From contig ML662449.1 of the NCBI GenBank assembly GCA_007570785.1, positions 13,709,996-13,773,995 of the forward strand: a stretch of DNA of 64,000 bases, written 5' to 3'. The translations under genes and the position numbers were made by a program. This document shows, in pieces, positions 22,959 through 35,006 of this stretch. The first letter of the stretch is position 1. Every line of letters starts with the position of its first letter. The notes under the pieces are model-generated. The model worked only from the letters and a program-made list of their open reading frames with translations. It made no database searches and was not told the DNA's origin. Origin of the DNA: Antilocapra americana. Taxonomy: Eukaryota > Chordata > Mammalia > Artiodactyla > Antilocapridae.

Positions 22959-23016
22959 CTTGGAAGACTTCCTTCGGCTTCTTCTTGTCCAAACTACCAC
23001 CAGTTTATCCGGTTGC
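22959..23016 (-). CDS. EHBP1: EHBP1 coding exon, residues 35-54
   Basis: On the minus strand the acceptor TTTCCTGTTTGGCAG precedes GCAACCGGAT, and the donor GTTTGT follows ...TCTTCCAAG. The 58 bases give one base completing the Trp codon (TG from the upstream exon plus G), then 19 codons QPDKLVVVWTRRSRRKSSK. The phase-2 entry fits the 104-base coding part of the upstream exon exactly. The basic TRRSRRK run lies in the C2 domain and is a plausible acidic-lipid contact (inference). The donor GTTTGT departs from the GTAAGT consensus at two positions but keeps G at +5. Confidence 0.95.
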
Positions 23017-23528
23017 CTGCCAAACAGGAAACATTAAGTAAAATTTATCTTGAATCAATAAAATTTAGTTTTAGCACCTTTAAAAGAACAAAAATGTCAC
23101 CTGCTTTAGATTACATGGAGTGGGTACACTAACTCTATAAATTATTCAAATATAGTAGATGCAGAATATAAACATGATCTACTTTAAATGAATAATATTT
23201 CATCCACATGTTTTTTAAAAATACATTACCAAGTAAATTCATTGGGACAAACCAAGTAAAATACTTAGACTATTTTAAAAAGAAAAGCACATACATATCT
23301 CTCATCTAAAACTATATTTCCAACACATTATTTAGAGAAAATAAGCATAAAAATGTTTCCAAAATAATTTACATCTGTGGTTTACACTACTTTTGCATAT
23401 CTGTATCTTATGAACAATGCTTATGATTTTCAAAACCTTTTTATAATCAATCATCTCAACTATTTTCATGAAAATAATACAGTACTGAAAAACAGGCACG
23501 TACATTCTGGCAAGAAGCCCAGGGTACA

Positions 23529-24050
23529 CTGGGTTTCCTTAGTGACACAATGGTAAAGAATTTGGCTGCAATGCAAGAGACTGCCTACAATGCAAGAGAT
23601 GTGGATTTCATCATTGGGAAGATTCCCCAGAGAGGGAAATGGCAACCCACTCCAGTATGCTTGCCTGCTTGCCTGCTGCTGCTGCTGCTAAGTCACTTCA
23701 GTCATGTCCAACTCTGTGCAACCCCATAGGCGGCAGCCCACCAGGCTCCCCCGTCCCTGGGATTCTCCAGGCAAGAACACTGGAGTGGGTTGCCATTTCC
23801 TTCTCCAATGCATGAAAGTGAAAAGTGAAAGTGAAGTCGCTCAGTTGTGTCTGACTCCTAGCGACCCCATGGACTGTAGCCTACCAGGCTCCTCCATCCA
23901 TGGGATTTTCCAGGCAAGAGTCCTGGAGTGGGGTGCCATTGCCTTCTCTGAGGCTTGCCTGAAAAATCTCATAGACAGAGAAGCCTGGCAGGCTAGAGTC
24001 CATGGGGTCACAAAGAGTTGGACAGGACTGAGCAACTACACCACCACAAC
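23529..24050 (+). mobile_element. Bov-tA SINE split by a Bov-A2 insertion
   Basis: The left part starts GGGTTTCCTTAGTGACACAA and reaches CCACTCCAGTATGCTTGCCTG at 23667. The right part resumes GCTTGCCTGAAAAATCTCAT at 23953 and ends GACAGGACTGAGCAACTAC. Together they make one complete sense Bov-tA. An internal ~25-base stretch of the head is also partly duplicated (TGCAATGCAAGAGA / TACAATGCAAGAGA). Confidence 0.9.
23676..23952 (-). mobile_element. Bov-A2 SINE (dimeric), nested
   Basis: Antisense dimer with the GCT repeat tail at the left (CTGCTGCTGCTGCTAAGTCA). Two Bov-A monomers are separated by AATGCATGAAAGTGAAAAGT. It is flanked by GCTTGCCTG at 23667-23675 and 23953-23961, with an additional overlapping left copy at 23659-23667. 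Confidence 0.92.
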
Positions 24051-24688
24051 CATATTCTGTAAAAGTTAAAAAAAAAAATTATCAAAAGCTCTGGCAGAAA
24101 CAAGACTGAAATATAGGTCTTTCCAACCTGAGATGCTGGGAGCAGCAGCCAGATGAAGAAGTTCTAAATTACAGATAAAATAGAAGAAAGTTTCTATGAA
24201 ACATCAAAGTGTTCATCTAAGGATATGAACCAATGGAGAAACAAAACCGTGTTTAACACACAGAGAAACAGAATAGGACAAAGACACATGGAGATAGGCA
24301 TATAGCAACATGATAATAGAGCTGGGCAGAGGGTATGGATCAATGCTGGCAGCTTAATAGTAAAGGGACTGAGTAGCCAAACCATGTAAGCTACCATGTC
24401 TGAAAGCATTGGTGGCTTGCTGAAACACTTCACCAAGATTACTACACCAATCTTTCCACTAAGTTCTTATCTCCACATCTCAGCCAGAGATTATACTTCA
24501 GAATTATAATTATACTCAGAATTATACTTCTGCAATACTACTTTAGAACTGCTACAAAAGTCTTACTGATTTTTACTCTTCTAACAGGGCTCTTATACTG
24601 AAGGTAAGACAAACTGGCACTTGAAAGTTGAATTTGACAGATATGACCTTATTTTAAGCTTAAATTAAACTTTAGAAAACATTTCTCA
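24051..24688. other. EHBP1 intron, nothing recognised
   Basis: No exon or repeat that I can name. A small tandem of AATTATA/TATACTCAG units occurs near 24500-24530. Confidence 0.35.
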
Positions 24689-24689
24689 G

Positions 24690-24833
24690 AACTTCGCTGG
24701 TGGCCCAGTGGGTAAGATTCCGTGCTCCCAATGCAAGGGGCTCAGGTTCAGTCCCTGGTGGGGGAGCTAGAACCCATATGCATGCCACAATGAAGATCTA
24801 GCTCAGTCTAAATAAATAAATATTTTTAAAAAT
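24690..24833 (+). mobile_element. CHR-2-type SINE
   Basis: ACTTCGCTGGTGGCCCAGTG head, CTCAGGTTCAGTCCCTGGTG box B and a terminal AAATAAATAAATATTTTTAA tail fit the cetartiodactyl tRNA-Glu-derived CHR family. Confidence 0.8.
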
Positions 24834-25348
24834 TTCTACTTAAATGCCTTCAAACAAGTTCCATGCTATCCAGATTACTAAAGCCTCCAACACTATCAAC
24901 TTCTTTGCACCTAACCAGCTTCATTCTTCAGATGATCTACTTAGTCCCTGTAGATAATTGACCCTTCGACATCACAGCATACACAACAGCATCCATATTT
25001 CTGACTGTGGTTTATAAGGCACCTCATCACTTGACTCTGATTTTTCAGCCACAAAACCTACAAATACCTCAAAAGCATCTTGCTTTCCAACCAATCCCTG
25101 AACATTTATTCAATCTCTTCCCATCTTTGCATGTTACAATCTTTTTTCTTTAACCTCCTCTTTTCCCTCCTTGTCTATCTAATAAACGCTTAATTCATCA
25201 CTTGCTCTATGAAAACCTGACCATTTCTCATTTCATTCCCAATTTAACCATATCCTAAACCTCAGGCAAAGTTGATTGTTTCTTCTCCTGTATTTCCATT
25301 AACACTCTAAATACCTCTATTTTAATATGCTATATGGCCTGTATTATT
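24834..25348. other. EHBP1 intron, probable old L2-like pyrimidine-rich sequence
   Basis: A pyrimidine-rich stretch contains phrases that resemble an L2 3' region (ACAAGTTCCATGCTATCC, TATAAGGCACCTCATCACTT), but it is too diverged for a firm call. Confidence 0.35.
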
Positions 25349-27016
25349 TCATGCAAAGATAGGGTCAATAGAGGACAGAAATGGTATGGACCTAACAGAA
25401 GCAGAAGATATTAAGAAGAGGTGGCAAGAATACACAGAAGCACTGTACAAAAAAGATCTTCATGACCCAGTTAATATGATGCTGTGATCACTCACCTAGA
25501 GCCAGACATTCTGGAATGTGAAGTCAAGTGGGCCCTAGGAAGCATCAGTATGAACAAAGAAAGCTAGTGGAGGTGATGGAATTCCAGTTGAGCTATTTCA
25601 AATCCTGAAAGACGATACCGTGAAAGTGCTGCACTCAATATGTCAGCAAATTTGGAAAACTCAGCAGTGGCCACAGGACTGGAAAAGGTCAGTTTTCATT
25701 CCTATCCCAAAGAAAGGCAATGCCAAAGAATGCTCAATCTACCGCACAATTATACTCATCTCACACACTAGTAAAGTAATGCTCAAAATTCTCCAAGCCA
25801 GGCTTCTGCAATATGTGAACCATGAACTTCCAGATGTTCAAGTTGGTTTTAAAAAGGCAGAGGAACCAGAGATCAAATTGCCAACATCTGCTGGATCACA
25901 GAAAAAGCAAGAATGTTCCAGAAAAACATCTATTTCTGCTTTATTGAGTATGCCAAAGCCTTTGACTGTGTGGATCACAATAAACTGTGGAAAATTCTGA
26001 GAGATGGGCATACCAGACCACCTGACCTGCCTCTTGAGAAACCTGTATGCAGGTCAGGAAGCAACCGTTAGAACTGGACTTGGAACAACAGACTGGTTCT
26101 AAATAGGAAAAGGAGTATGTCAAGGCTGTATATTGCCACCTTGTTTATTTAACTTATATGCAGAGTACATCTTGAGAAACACTGGGCTGGATGAAGGACA
26201 AGCTGGAATCAAGATTGCCAGGAGAAATATCAATAATCTCAGATACACAGATGACATCACCCTCATGGCAGAAAGTGAAGAAGAATAAAGAGACTCTTGA
26301 CGAAAGCGAAAGAGGAGAGTGGCTTAAAGCTCAACATTCAGAAAACTAAGATCATGGCATCCGGTCCCAACCCTTCATGGCAAATAGATGGGGAAACAGT
26401 GGAAACAGTGGCTGACTTTATTTTTCTGGGCTCCAAAATCACTGCAAATGGTGACTGCAGCCATGAAATTAAAAGACGCTTACTCCTTCGAAGGAAATTA
26501 TGACTAACCTAGACAGCATATTAAAAAGCAGAGACATTACTTTGCCAACAAAGGTCTGTCTAGTCAAGGCTATAGTTTTTCCACGGGTCATGTATGGATG
26601 TGAGAGTTAGACTGTAAAGAAAGCTGAGTGCCAAAAAATTGATGCTTTTGAACTGTGATGTTGGAGAAGACTCTTGAGAGTCCCTTGGACTGCAAGGGGA
26701 TCCAACCAATCCATACTAAAGGAGATCAGTCCTGGGTGTTCATTGGAAGGACTGATGTTGAAGCTGAAACTCCAATCCTTTGGCCACCTGATGCAAAGAG
26801 CTGACTCATTGGAAAAGACCCTGATGCTGGGAAAGATTGAGGGCAGGAGGAGTAGGGGACGACAGAGGATGAGATGGTTGAATGGCATCACTGATGTGAC
26901 CGACATGAGTTTGAGTAGGCTCTGGGAGTTGGTGATGGACAGAGAAGCCTGGCATGCTGCAGTCCATGGGGTGGCAAAGAGTCGGACAAGACAGCAACTG
27001 AACTGAACTGCACTGC
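25349..27016 (+). mobile_element. BovB LINE, reverse-transcriptase region to 3' end
   Basis: It starts ATGCAAAGATAGGGTCAATA and covers about half of the BovB ORF. Visible peptide blocks are VLHSICQQIWKTQQWPQDWK, FIPIPKKGNAKEC, KVMLKILQARLLQYVNHELP (25620-25860), the remnant of the YAKAFDCVDH motif near 25950, RNINNLRYTDD (motif C, with YTDD in place of YADD) near 26230, and the C-terminal LNIQKTKIMASGP. It ends with AAGACAGCAACTGAACTGAA. Several frameshifts and stops make it inactive. Confidence 0.93.
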
Positions 27017-27236
27017 AGAGCCGATTCATTGGAAAATACCCTGATGCTGGGAAAGAATGAGGGCAAAGAAGAGAGCAGCATGGATGGATGATTAGATAAC
27101 ATTACTGACTCAATGGACATGAGTTTGAGCAAATTCCGGGAGACAGTGAAGGACAGAGAAACCTGGTGTGCTGCAGTCCATGGGGTCTCAAAGAGTTGGA
27201 CATGGCTGAGCGACTGAACAACAGTACAACAACAAC
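27017..27236 (+). mobile_element. Second BovB LINE 3' end in tandem
   Basis: GAGCCGATTCATTGGAAAAT to GCGACTGAACAACAGTACAA repeats the last ~220 bases of the BovB that just ended, at about 15% divergence by eye. It is therefore an independent insertion rather than a recent duplication. Confidence 0.85.
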
Positions 27237-27348
27237 CCACTCCAATATTCTTGACTGGAGAATTCCAATGACAGAGGAGCCTAGTAGACTACAGTCCAAA
27301 GGGTTGCAAAGAGTTGGACACAACTGAGTGACTAACAGTTTTCACTTC
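27237..27348 (+). mobile_element. Bov-tA SINE, 5'-truncated
   Basis: CCACTCCAATATTCTTGACT to GTTGGACACAACTGAGTGAC is the 3' half of Bov-tA, directly joined to the BovB end. Confidence 0.85.
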
Positions 27349-28127
27349 TTCACTTCATGCTTTGTATTAAATTATTTGTTATCATTTCTCTTTCCTCCAC
27401 TAGATTCTGTTCCTTCATCAACCATATCTTATTTATTTTTCTATTTCTAGCAACTAATAAGAATCTGGTACAAGGTTGAGCCTCTACGTACATTCACTAT
27501 TAAATGAAACTTACATTTCATCCAGGAATTCCCAATTGGTTAATTACAACTGATGAGGTCCAACTAAAGTCAGTAGTATGTAATACATTCTCTCTGCAGC
27601 TTATTTGAGCTTTGCGGGCATCATCACCTTGGGTGCTCTTGGAAAGCTTTTTAAAAATATTGACATCTAGGTTCCACCACAAGAGAATCACATTTAAATG
27701 GCTTGGTAGGCAGACTTTTAAAAAGTTGATTGTTATGTCCAGCTAAGGTTGAAAACCATTCTTTTGCAGGGAGAGTGGTAAGCAATCCCCACACTCCTGA
27801 TTTGAAATTGTTGTGATGTTGTGATGGCAACAAGGGTGATCCCCCTTCCCAATATCATCCTAGTGCTACCTGCACCACTTGCTGCCTCCTCCTCCTTCCA
27901 ACCTGGCCTCTCAGCACCTTCCTCTCCTCCACTCATTCTGATCTCATGTTTCAGAATATGAAAGCCTCTTACTGTAAAATAAGAAAGTCAGGAAGGGTGG
28001 TCTCCTAACCTACATGCCTGAAATCCCAAAATGTAAATAGAACATAAGTTACTTACTCGAGAATGCCCCCAGAGATGGATCAACTTTTTTGTGATTCCAA
28101 GTTATGTCCAATTTTTAAAATGTCTTC
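27349..28127. other. EHBP1 intron, nothing recognised
   Basis: Unique sequence; the piece at 27830-27920 is relatively GC-rich and pyrimidine-rich. An old MER5-like stretch may lie near 27600-27750, not firm. Confidence 0.3.
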
Positions 28128-28137
28128 ACTAGAAATC

Positions 28138-28271
28138 TCCCCTAGCGAAGGGAATGGCAACCCACTCCAGTATTCTTGCCTGGAGAATTCCATGGACAGA
28201 GGAGCCTGGTAGGCTACAGTCCATTGGGACTCGAAGAGTCAGAGATGACTGAGCACCTAACACACACACAG
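28138..28271 (+). mobile_element. Bov-tA SINE, 5'-truncated, with target-site duplication
   Basis: It starts TCCCCTAGCGAAGGGAATGG and ends GAGCACCTAACACACACACA. ACTAGAAATC flanks it at 28128-28137 and 28272-28281, so the truncation happened at insertion. Confidence 0.9.
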
Positions 28272-28281
28272 ACTAGAAATC

Positions 28282-28834
28282 AGCTCCCCTTTACATTATC
28301 AGGGACAAAGTAATGCAGAATGTTTAAAATAAAGAGCGGTGCTGTGAGTTATTGTTCTTACAGAAGAATACCAATAACCACACAACTGGTTGACCACAAT
28401 TAATATTTTAAGCATCTATACTGTACTAGAAAAGAACCGTTAAATATTTACTTATGTGCTCCCAAGAGGCCATGGATAGAGCAACTGTGAGAGTTTTATC
28501 CAACTACCAAAGAAATTATAATTATACAACTTTCTATCAGAAAAGTCAGGACAACCTGATACAGCCCTGTTTCAGAGAGAATTCAACAATCAATATTTAA
28601 CATTTTTACCCCATTCCCTAAGTGACCAGGTAGCCCTGCACATAATACATATACAAACATATAAACACACACGCATATATTCATATATAGGTATTTACAT
28701 ATATGAATATTTTATATACATAAAATGTACACACAGATACACTGCCTATGAGTTCCAGTGCAAAATTTGGAGCCTTCTGGTGGGCTTACTCAGGGGAGAA
28801 AACTTTACATTTAAAAATAAAGCGAGATGTCCCA
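28282..28834. other. EHBP1 intron, AT-rich
   Basis: A low-complexity AT/TATA stretch lies at about 28660-28740; otherwise nothing recognised. Confidence 0.35.
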
Positions 28835-28990
28835 GGGGGAGGGAATCGGGAGGGAGGAGGGAGGGGGGTTCTGGAGGAAGAGCATATGTAAACCCATGGC
28901 GGTGTCATGTCATTGTATGGCAAAACCAACACAACAAAAAAAAAAAAAAAGAAAAGAAAAATAAATAAATAAAAAATAAAAATAAAGAAC
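28835..28990 (+). mobile_element. L1 LINE 3' end with poly(A)
   Basis: GGGAGGGAGGAGGGAGGGGG, AGAGCATATGTAAACCCATG and CATTGTATGGCAAAACCAAC are the G-rich ruminant L1 3' terminus, followed by a 15-A tract and an A-rich tail with AATAAATAAATAA. Confidence 0.85.
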
Positions 28991-29499
28991 GTTATCTTTC
29001 TGGAAATTATATTACACAAGTTACTGATTCTCTAAGAGAGGTTTTCCTTTAATAAAATGTCCTTTTTGTCCCTCTCAAGGTGGAATGCATCAAAATTTGA
29101 GGAATAAAAACACTGAAGATCTGTGCCTAATTATAATTATACCTAATTATCATTTCAAAAAGTAGCTAATAATCCATATGAACAGCAAGAAAACTGTGGC
29201 TAAATTCCAGTCACTCAAGGTTTTGCTCTCTCCCCCATGTTCCCTTTTCCCAAACTTCCAGGGCTATATTTCTCTTATATTCATGTATATCTTTCTATTT
29301 TCTCCACATGAAACCTCAAAATGTGTGACTCCTGTTGATTTACTCCTATCTGTTTCCATGGCTTAGCCTTAGCTCCCTGGAATACTATATTCTTGATAAA
29401 AATATTGTGACAAATTATCTCAAATCAATCTATGTAAAGGAGTCTATAAAAAATAAATAAAGCTGAACTACATGAATTTAAATTTTTAAAAAAAGGGGG

Positions 29500-29640
29500 A
29501 GATTTCCCTGGAAGCCCAGTGGTTAAGACTTCGAGCTTCCACTAAAGGGGGTGCGGGTTCAATCCTTGGGCAGGGAACTAAGATCCCACATGCCGTGCAG
29601 CATGGCCAAAAAGTAAATGAATGAATAAACAATAAAATAA
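29500..29640 (+). mobile_element. CHR-2-type SINE
   Basis: GATTTCCCTGGAAGCCCAGT head, GGTGCGGGTTCAATCCTTGG box B, AGCATGGCCAAAAAGTAAAT tail. Confidence 0.85.
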
Positions 29641-30181
29641 TAATTTACCTTCTATCCTACCCTTAAAATCCTTAAAAAGCAACAAGTTCAATCTGAAGGT
29701 GGCAAGACTTAATCTCAACACTGTGATTCTGATGCTAACTTCTGGAGAAGAGGAAGAACAGGATGAAAATGAAAGTGGAAGAAGGAAAAGATATCAGAGC
29801 TACAATGAACCAGTTTATAAAGCAATAAACTGTATCTTTCTTTTGTCTGCAAATTGTGGGCCCTCCTCTTTACCACTAGTTATCTATAACACTGTGTATC
29901 CAAGTAAATTTAAAGAAAAACATTCCTGTCTTAAATTTAGACTCCTGTATTCTTTTCCATTCTCATGTGTGTCACTTATGTGAGGTAAGACTGAAAAAGC
30001 TGTTAAAAAAATTCCAAAAACATCACATGAAAACCAGTCTCATCACTTTTCAGAATCACAATAAGCATCAGCAAGTATTTTATTGCATGCTTATTACATT
30101 CCTGGCACTGTGCTAAAAAATGGAGATACAAAGGCGAAAGAAGGCAAACCTTGATCCTCTGGAAACTTACAGTCTTAGTGG
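29641..30181. other. EHBP1 intron
   Basis: Mostly unique sequence. An ancient repeat-like stretch at about 30075-30175 (CTTATTACATTCCTGGCACT, then CTCTGGAAACTTACAGTCTT) is too diverged to name. Confidence 0.4.
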
Positions 30182-30461
30182 TGTGTGAAAGTCACTCAGT
30201 CTAGCTCTTTGCGACCCCAAGCACTATACAGTCCATGGAATTCTCCAGTTCAGAATACTGGAGTGGGTAGCCTTTCCCTTCTTCAGGGGATCTTCCCAAC
30301 CCAGGAACAAAACCCAGGTCTCCCACACTGCAGGCAGACTTTTTACCAGCTGAGCCACAAGGGAAGCCCAGTATTCTTGGGCTTCCCAACCCAGGAATCA
30401 AACCAGGGTCTCCTGCATCTCAGGTGGATTCTTTACCAACTGAACTATCAGGGAAGCCCAC
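30182..30461 (-). mobile_element. Bov-tA SINE with duplicated tRNA-like head
   Basis: Antisense: tail GTGTGAAAGTCACTCAGTCT, first head ending CCACAAGGGAAGCCCA at 30370, then a second head ending ATCAGGGAAGCCC at 30461. The junction forms a perfect 10-bp-arm hairpin at 30361-30387. Confidence 0.85.
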
Positions 30462-31343
30462 AGGGTAATGGAGACACAAACAATTAATCCGACTACCTAA
30501 CTGCAGGCACAATGCTGGGAAAGTACTAGGAGACAAAAAGACCTTATACAAAGAAGGATCCATTTAGAAATATCTCAGGAAATATGTACACTGACAAAAA
30601 GAACCTGCTCAACTGCTGAGATTGCCTAATTAAGAATTCGTAAAGAACAAAAATATGTAAACATAATTTACAACATTTTAAAGTCCAACAAAAGATGAGT
30701 GACTAATCACAGTACATCTGTCTACTAGAATATTACAGAGCTGGTAAAAATATTTTCTAAGAACATTACAAGCATAGGGTAACGCTTAGGATATCATGTT
30801 AAATTTATTTAATAAATATTTAGATTTTTGTCCTATACAATGTAACAAAAGAAGACACCACGAAGAAATGTCTCAAAATGACACCTGTGGTTATTATTAG
30901 GAACTAAAATTACATGTCATTTTAAGAATATACTTTTCTGTATTTTCTGCAATGAGCTTATATTACTTTATGCTGGGGAATTATTTAAATGTCAGGGGAA
31001 GTTATTTAAAATAAATTAGCACTTTTAACTTTGGAATTAAGTATCAACAGACAGAATTAAACAAATTAATATTTCAAATTTCGTTGAATTTAAAGAGTTC
31101 TCAGCTGAATTAATCTGTTTTCACAGTCATTGTAAGTGAAGGAGGTGTATTCTTGAAGTTATCATAACTGTTCCTCAAGATCTGAGCTGGGTGTAGGCAA
31201 AATTTTGAAATAGGCCCTACTTGACTCTGACATCCTCCCCTCCTTTGCCTCTCCAATCCCTGGGGCATTCTTCCTTGAACCTGCAAAGTCAATACGGTGC
31301 TCCATTATAGGACCCAATAATAACAACATGACAAATGCTTTTC
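30462..31343. other. EHBP1 intron, nothing recognised
   Basis: AT-rich, no exon or repeat I can support. Confidence 0.35.
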
Positions 31344-31344
31344 A

Positions 31345-31550
31345 GATCACTAGTGGTAAGGAACATGCCTGTCAATGTAGGAGACACAAGAGACATCAGT
31401 TCAATCCCTGGGTTGGGAAGATCCCCTAGAATAAGAAAAGGCAACCCATTCTAGTATTCTTGTGTGGAAAATTCCATGGACAGAAAAGCCTGTCAGGCTA
31501 CAGTCCACTGGGCTGCAGAGAGTTGGATATGATTGAGTGGCTAAACACAC
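31345..31550 (+). mobile_element. Bov-tA SINE
   Basis: Sense copy: CACTAGTGGTAAGGAACATG (degraded head), CAGTTCAATCCCTGGGTTGG, GTTGGATATGATTGAGTGGC tail, CACACAAAA end. Confidence 0.85.
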
Positions 31551-33730
31551 AAAATTCTATTTTACATCAATTATAATAAAATTCCCCTTTCTCTAGGATA
31601 AGTATCTTAGGAGGATGGTAAAAGGAAAGAAATTTGGGCAAACAATTTGTATTAATTTTGGAGATACTGAATTTGTAAAAGAAGGTTCATCAAAAACGAC
31701 ATAGTACAGAGAAAGAATAAATACTACCCTGGAGAGTGGGAAACTTGTTTTTCCTAGATACGGCATTTAGTGATCTTAGGAATATCTCTCCAATTTCTCT
31801 GATCCTGTTCTCTAATTTATCAAATGAAGAGATCTCACTAAAACTTCAGTAAGTTCTAACACTATAGTTCAGTGACTGTTTAAATGACTCAAACTGGTTA
31901 AATATTTCATGTTTTAAAATGAAATGAGAAAAGAGTGGGGTAAAGAACTTGTGGCATGGAGTGGGTTGCCACTTTCTTCAGTTAATAAATGAGTATGCAT
32001 TCTCCACACCAGCTGAATGGAGAGGATTCCACAATGCAGGGGAAGGGAGAGCTGTAAGATAAAAGTTGTACGGGCTCCTGAATGATCATGTGGAAGGCCA
32101 ATCAACTTTCTCTAGACTGAAAAGTGAGAAAGAAATGAACTTTTATGTCAAACCACTTGGATTTGGGAGCATGTCTGCTACAGTAACTCCTCAACAGTAT
32201 AGAAAATTCTAAAGACACACATAAATAACAATAAAAAGTTGCTATCTTGTGGAAATTTACATTGTAAAGAGCTGAGACCAAATGTAATCTTTTTATGTCC
32301 TATTGGTTTTCATATATAAATGAAATCCGTTTCTAAAGATAAATGACAGTTATACCTCAGAACTTAGTAGCTAATAATTATTCCTTTGAGCTTTTCCTAA
32401 ATTAAAAATAAGGAATTGTAAGTCTTTAGAACACAGAAAGTATAACATATTCCTCTCATCAAAGAATCCAGGATATGCTTACGAGAAAAATAGAGCTCAC
32501 TATTTTAACCCTGATGTTACTGTGAATAGGCACTTCACTAAATAACAAAGTTATTCCTTTTAGGGGAAGGGCTCTTAGCTATAACTGAACATTTCATGGT
32601 GGAATGCTGTGAATATTGAAACAAAAGGAGGAAAACTGTCTTATCACAGAAATACTCTAACTGTTTCTCAAGTAATTATTTTTATCCTTCAGTAGGTACA
32701 TCTGCCTCCTATTGTCCTATCACTACTGTAGCTCCAGTTAATTATACTCCTTTATGCTTACTTCACAAGAGTTATTTAACAAGCTGTAATAATTAATTCA
32801 ACAGGAAAAAAATTCTATAAGACCCACTACCCATACACACGATGTATTTCTTTTCTGCAAAAATGAAAAGACAGTTCTAATAATAAGAGATATAAGTCTC
32901 TGTCACTCAAAAATACTTTTAAAAAGTTATATTTTGCATCTTCCTATCATCTTTAAAATATTTTCACAGAGTGATTTCTTATGATTAAAAATATTTAACT
33001 AGTGATGCATATGGACTTCTGCAGACAGGGATTCTAAAACCTAAGTATCAGTATTTAGGAATAGTACCATCAAACTGAGAAAGTGCAGTCTGAAATACTT
33101 GAGCTAAGTGTACTTTTTGAGAGGCCACCAAAAAACACACAAATGTGTATATATAATTTTTGTGTGCTATTCAACAGGATAAGAGGTTTATAATTTTTAA
33201 TATCAAGATATTTGAGAAAAATAGCATTATAATCATTCACTGCTCTATCATGTGTATAATGCTGATCTTCCCAAATAATACTTCCTACTTTCTTGTTTTA
33301 TAAAATCACCTATGACGCTTCCTTTAATATAGCATGTTACTTACTACTTCTTTTCAGTACTGTTTAAACAAGCCTCACATATCACTTACATAAATATTAA
33401 TATTTCTAAGTTATGTACCTGGTTCTCTGAAAAAGAGCTTTAGTAGGGGGAAAAAAAGGGCACTTCACTCAGACAACGTTCCCAACTCACCAAAATAATA
33501 ATATTCATCATTTCCTCTCAACATACTTCTGTAATTGCTGCAGTTTTGTATTTGGATGATCACATTTGCAAGTCTTATTTCTATTTGGCTTTAAGGTTCT
33601 CAAGAGTTTTCCTGGTATTCACAAAGCATTTCTTGGAAAGGAGGCAGGGATCCAGAATATTATAGATTTTTTAAAAACCAAATGAAGGCAGACAGATCTG
33701 GGTATCCCTCCTTTGAATTGTACTGTCTAA
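31551..33730. other. EHBP1 intron
   Basis: AT-rich. A weak MIR-like antisense stretch lies at about 31770-31860 (CTGATCCTGTTCTCTAATTT). No exon was recognised in the remainder. Confidence 0.35.
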
Positions 33731-33734
33731 GCCT

Positions 33735-33860
33735 CAAGACATTCCTCATCTATGAAATTAGAACCTCACAGGACCAATGTAAAGATGTGTTAAGATAACG
33801 TAAATAAAGTACTTAGTTCAGTGCCTGTCTCTCAGCAAATTGTCAAATGTTAGAAATCAT
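33735..33860 (-). repeat. MIR SINE fossil (antisense)
   Basis: ATTCCTCATCTATGAAATTA, ACCTCACAGGACCAATGTAA and ACTTAGTTCAGTGCCTGTCT are the reverse complement of the MIR core and 5' part. Confidence 0.7.
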
Positions 33861-34649
33861 CCCAGATATATGCACAGAGCTTTCAAATAGCTTTGTACAG
33901 ACTCCGTCTTAAATGTGAACAGAAATGAAGAATGGTTTTGACGGGCTCATCAGTAGATTGGACACAGCCAAGGGAACAATCAGTGAACCTGAAGAAATGT
34001 CAGTAGAAACTTCCAAAACTAAAATGGAAATAGGGGGAAAAAAAGCACAAGAAAGAACAATATCCAAGAACTGTGGGTCAATTACAAAGGGTATAATGGA
34101 AAAGAAAAAGAGAAATAAACAGAAGGAATATTTGAAGCAGTATGACAGAGAACTTTACAAAATTAATGGTAGATACCAAGCCCCAGATCCAGAAGCTCAG
34201 AGAACACCAAGCAAAATGGAATTTCAAAGTCTACATTTAAGCATATCATATTTCCAATGCAGATAATGAAAGACAAAGTTTTAAAGAAAGCCAGAGGAAA
34301 AAACACTTTTCTATAGAGGAAGAAGGATAAGGATTACATTGAACTTCTTTTCAGAAATCATGCAAGCAAGAGAGTAGAATAAAGTGCTGAGTGTTTGTGT
34401 GTGGTGGGGTGGAATACAGCCTAGAATTCTGTATCTGATCAAATTACCCTTTAAAAGTGAAGGAGAAATAAAGGCTCTCAGACTAACAAAAGTCGAGTGC
34501 ATCCATCACCAGTAGACATCTCTTGCAAGAAATGGTTAAAAAGTCTTCAGGGAGAAGGAAAATTATATAGGTCAAAAGTCAGAAACTCAGATCTACATAA
34601 AGAAGGAGAAAATATATTCACACACACACATATATACACAGACACACAT

Positions 34650-34745
34650 AATTATGGCTGATTAGAATTGCTGAACAGCAGAAAACAACACAACAACACT
34701 GTAAAGCAATTGTCCTCCAATTAAAAAAAAATTTTTTAAGAAATA
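34650..34745 (+). mobile_element. L1 LINE tail inserted in the older L1
   Basis: TTGCTGAACAGCAGAAAACA, CACTGTAAAGCAATTGTCCT, then CCAATTAAAAAAAAATTTT: a ruminant L1 3' terminus with A-tail. Confidence 0.7.
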
Positions 34746-35006
34746 AAAAAGGAAAAGCACCAGAGAAAGAAAAATGAAAGCAAAGTAAAATTTTTCATTT
34801 TTCTTAATTAATAATTCTTAATTGATCTAGCATAAAACAGTTTATTCAACATAATAATACCAATGATGAAATTGATGATTAGAGCCTATAGATAAGTGAA
34901 ATGAATGATAGCAACATTAGAAAGACAGGAGGGAGGAACCAGGAATATGCTGTTACAAGATACTTGTAATATCAGTGAAATAGTGTAGTGTTATTTGAAA
35001 GAGGAC

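Noticed and set aside
23703..24069. Frame of 121 codons with repeated MSNSVQPHR-like text
   Set aside because: It translates nested SINE sequence; similar peptides arise at every Bov-tA or Bov-A2 copy.
25620..26000. BovB reverse-transcriptase frame as an active gene
   Set aside because: The downstream catalytic block is frameshifted and the C-terminal half is broken by stops; it is a dead LINE.
31957..31980. GAGTGGGTTGCCACTTTCTTCA as a Bov SINE
   Set aside because: Only about 22 bases match, with no continuation on either side.
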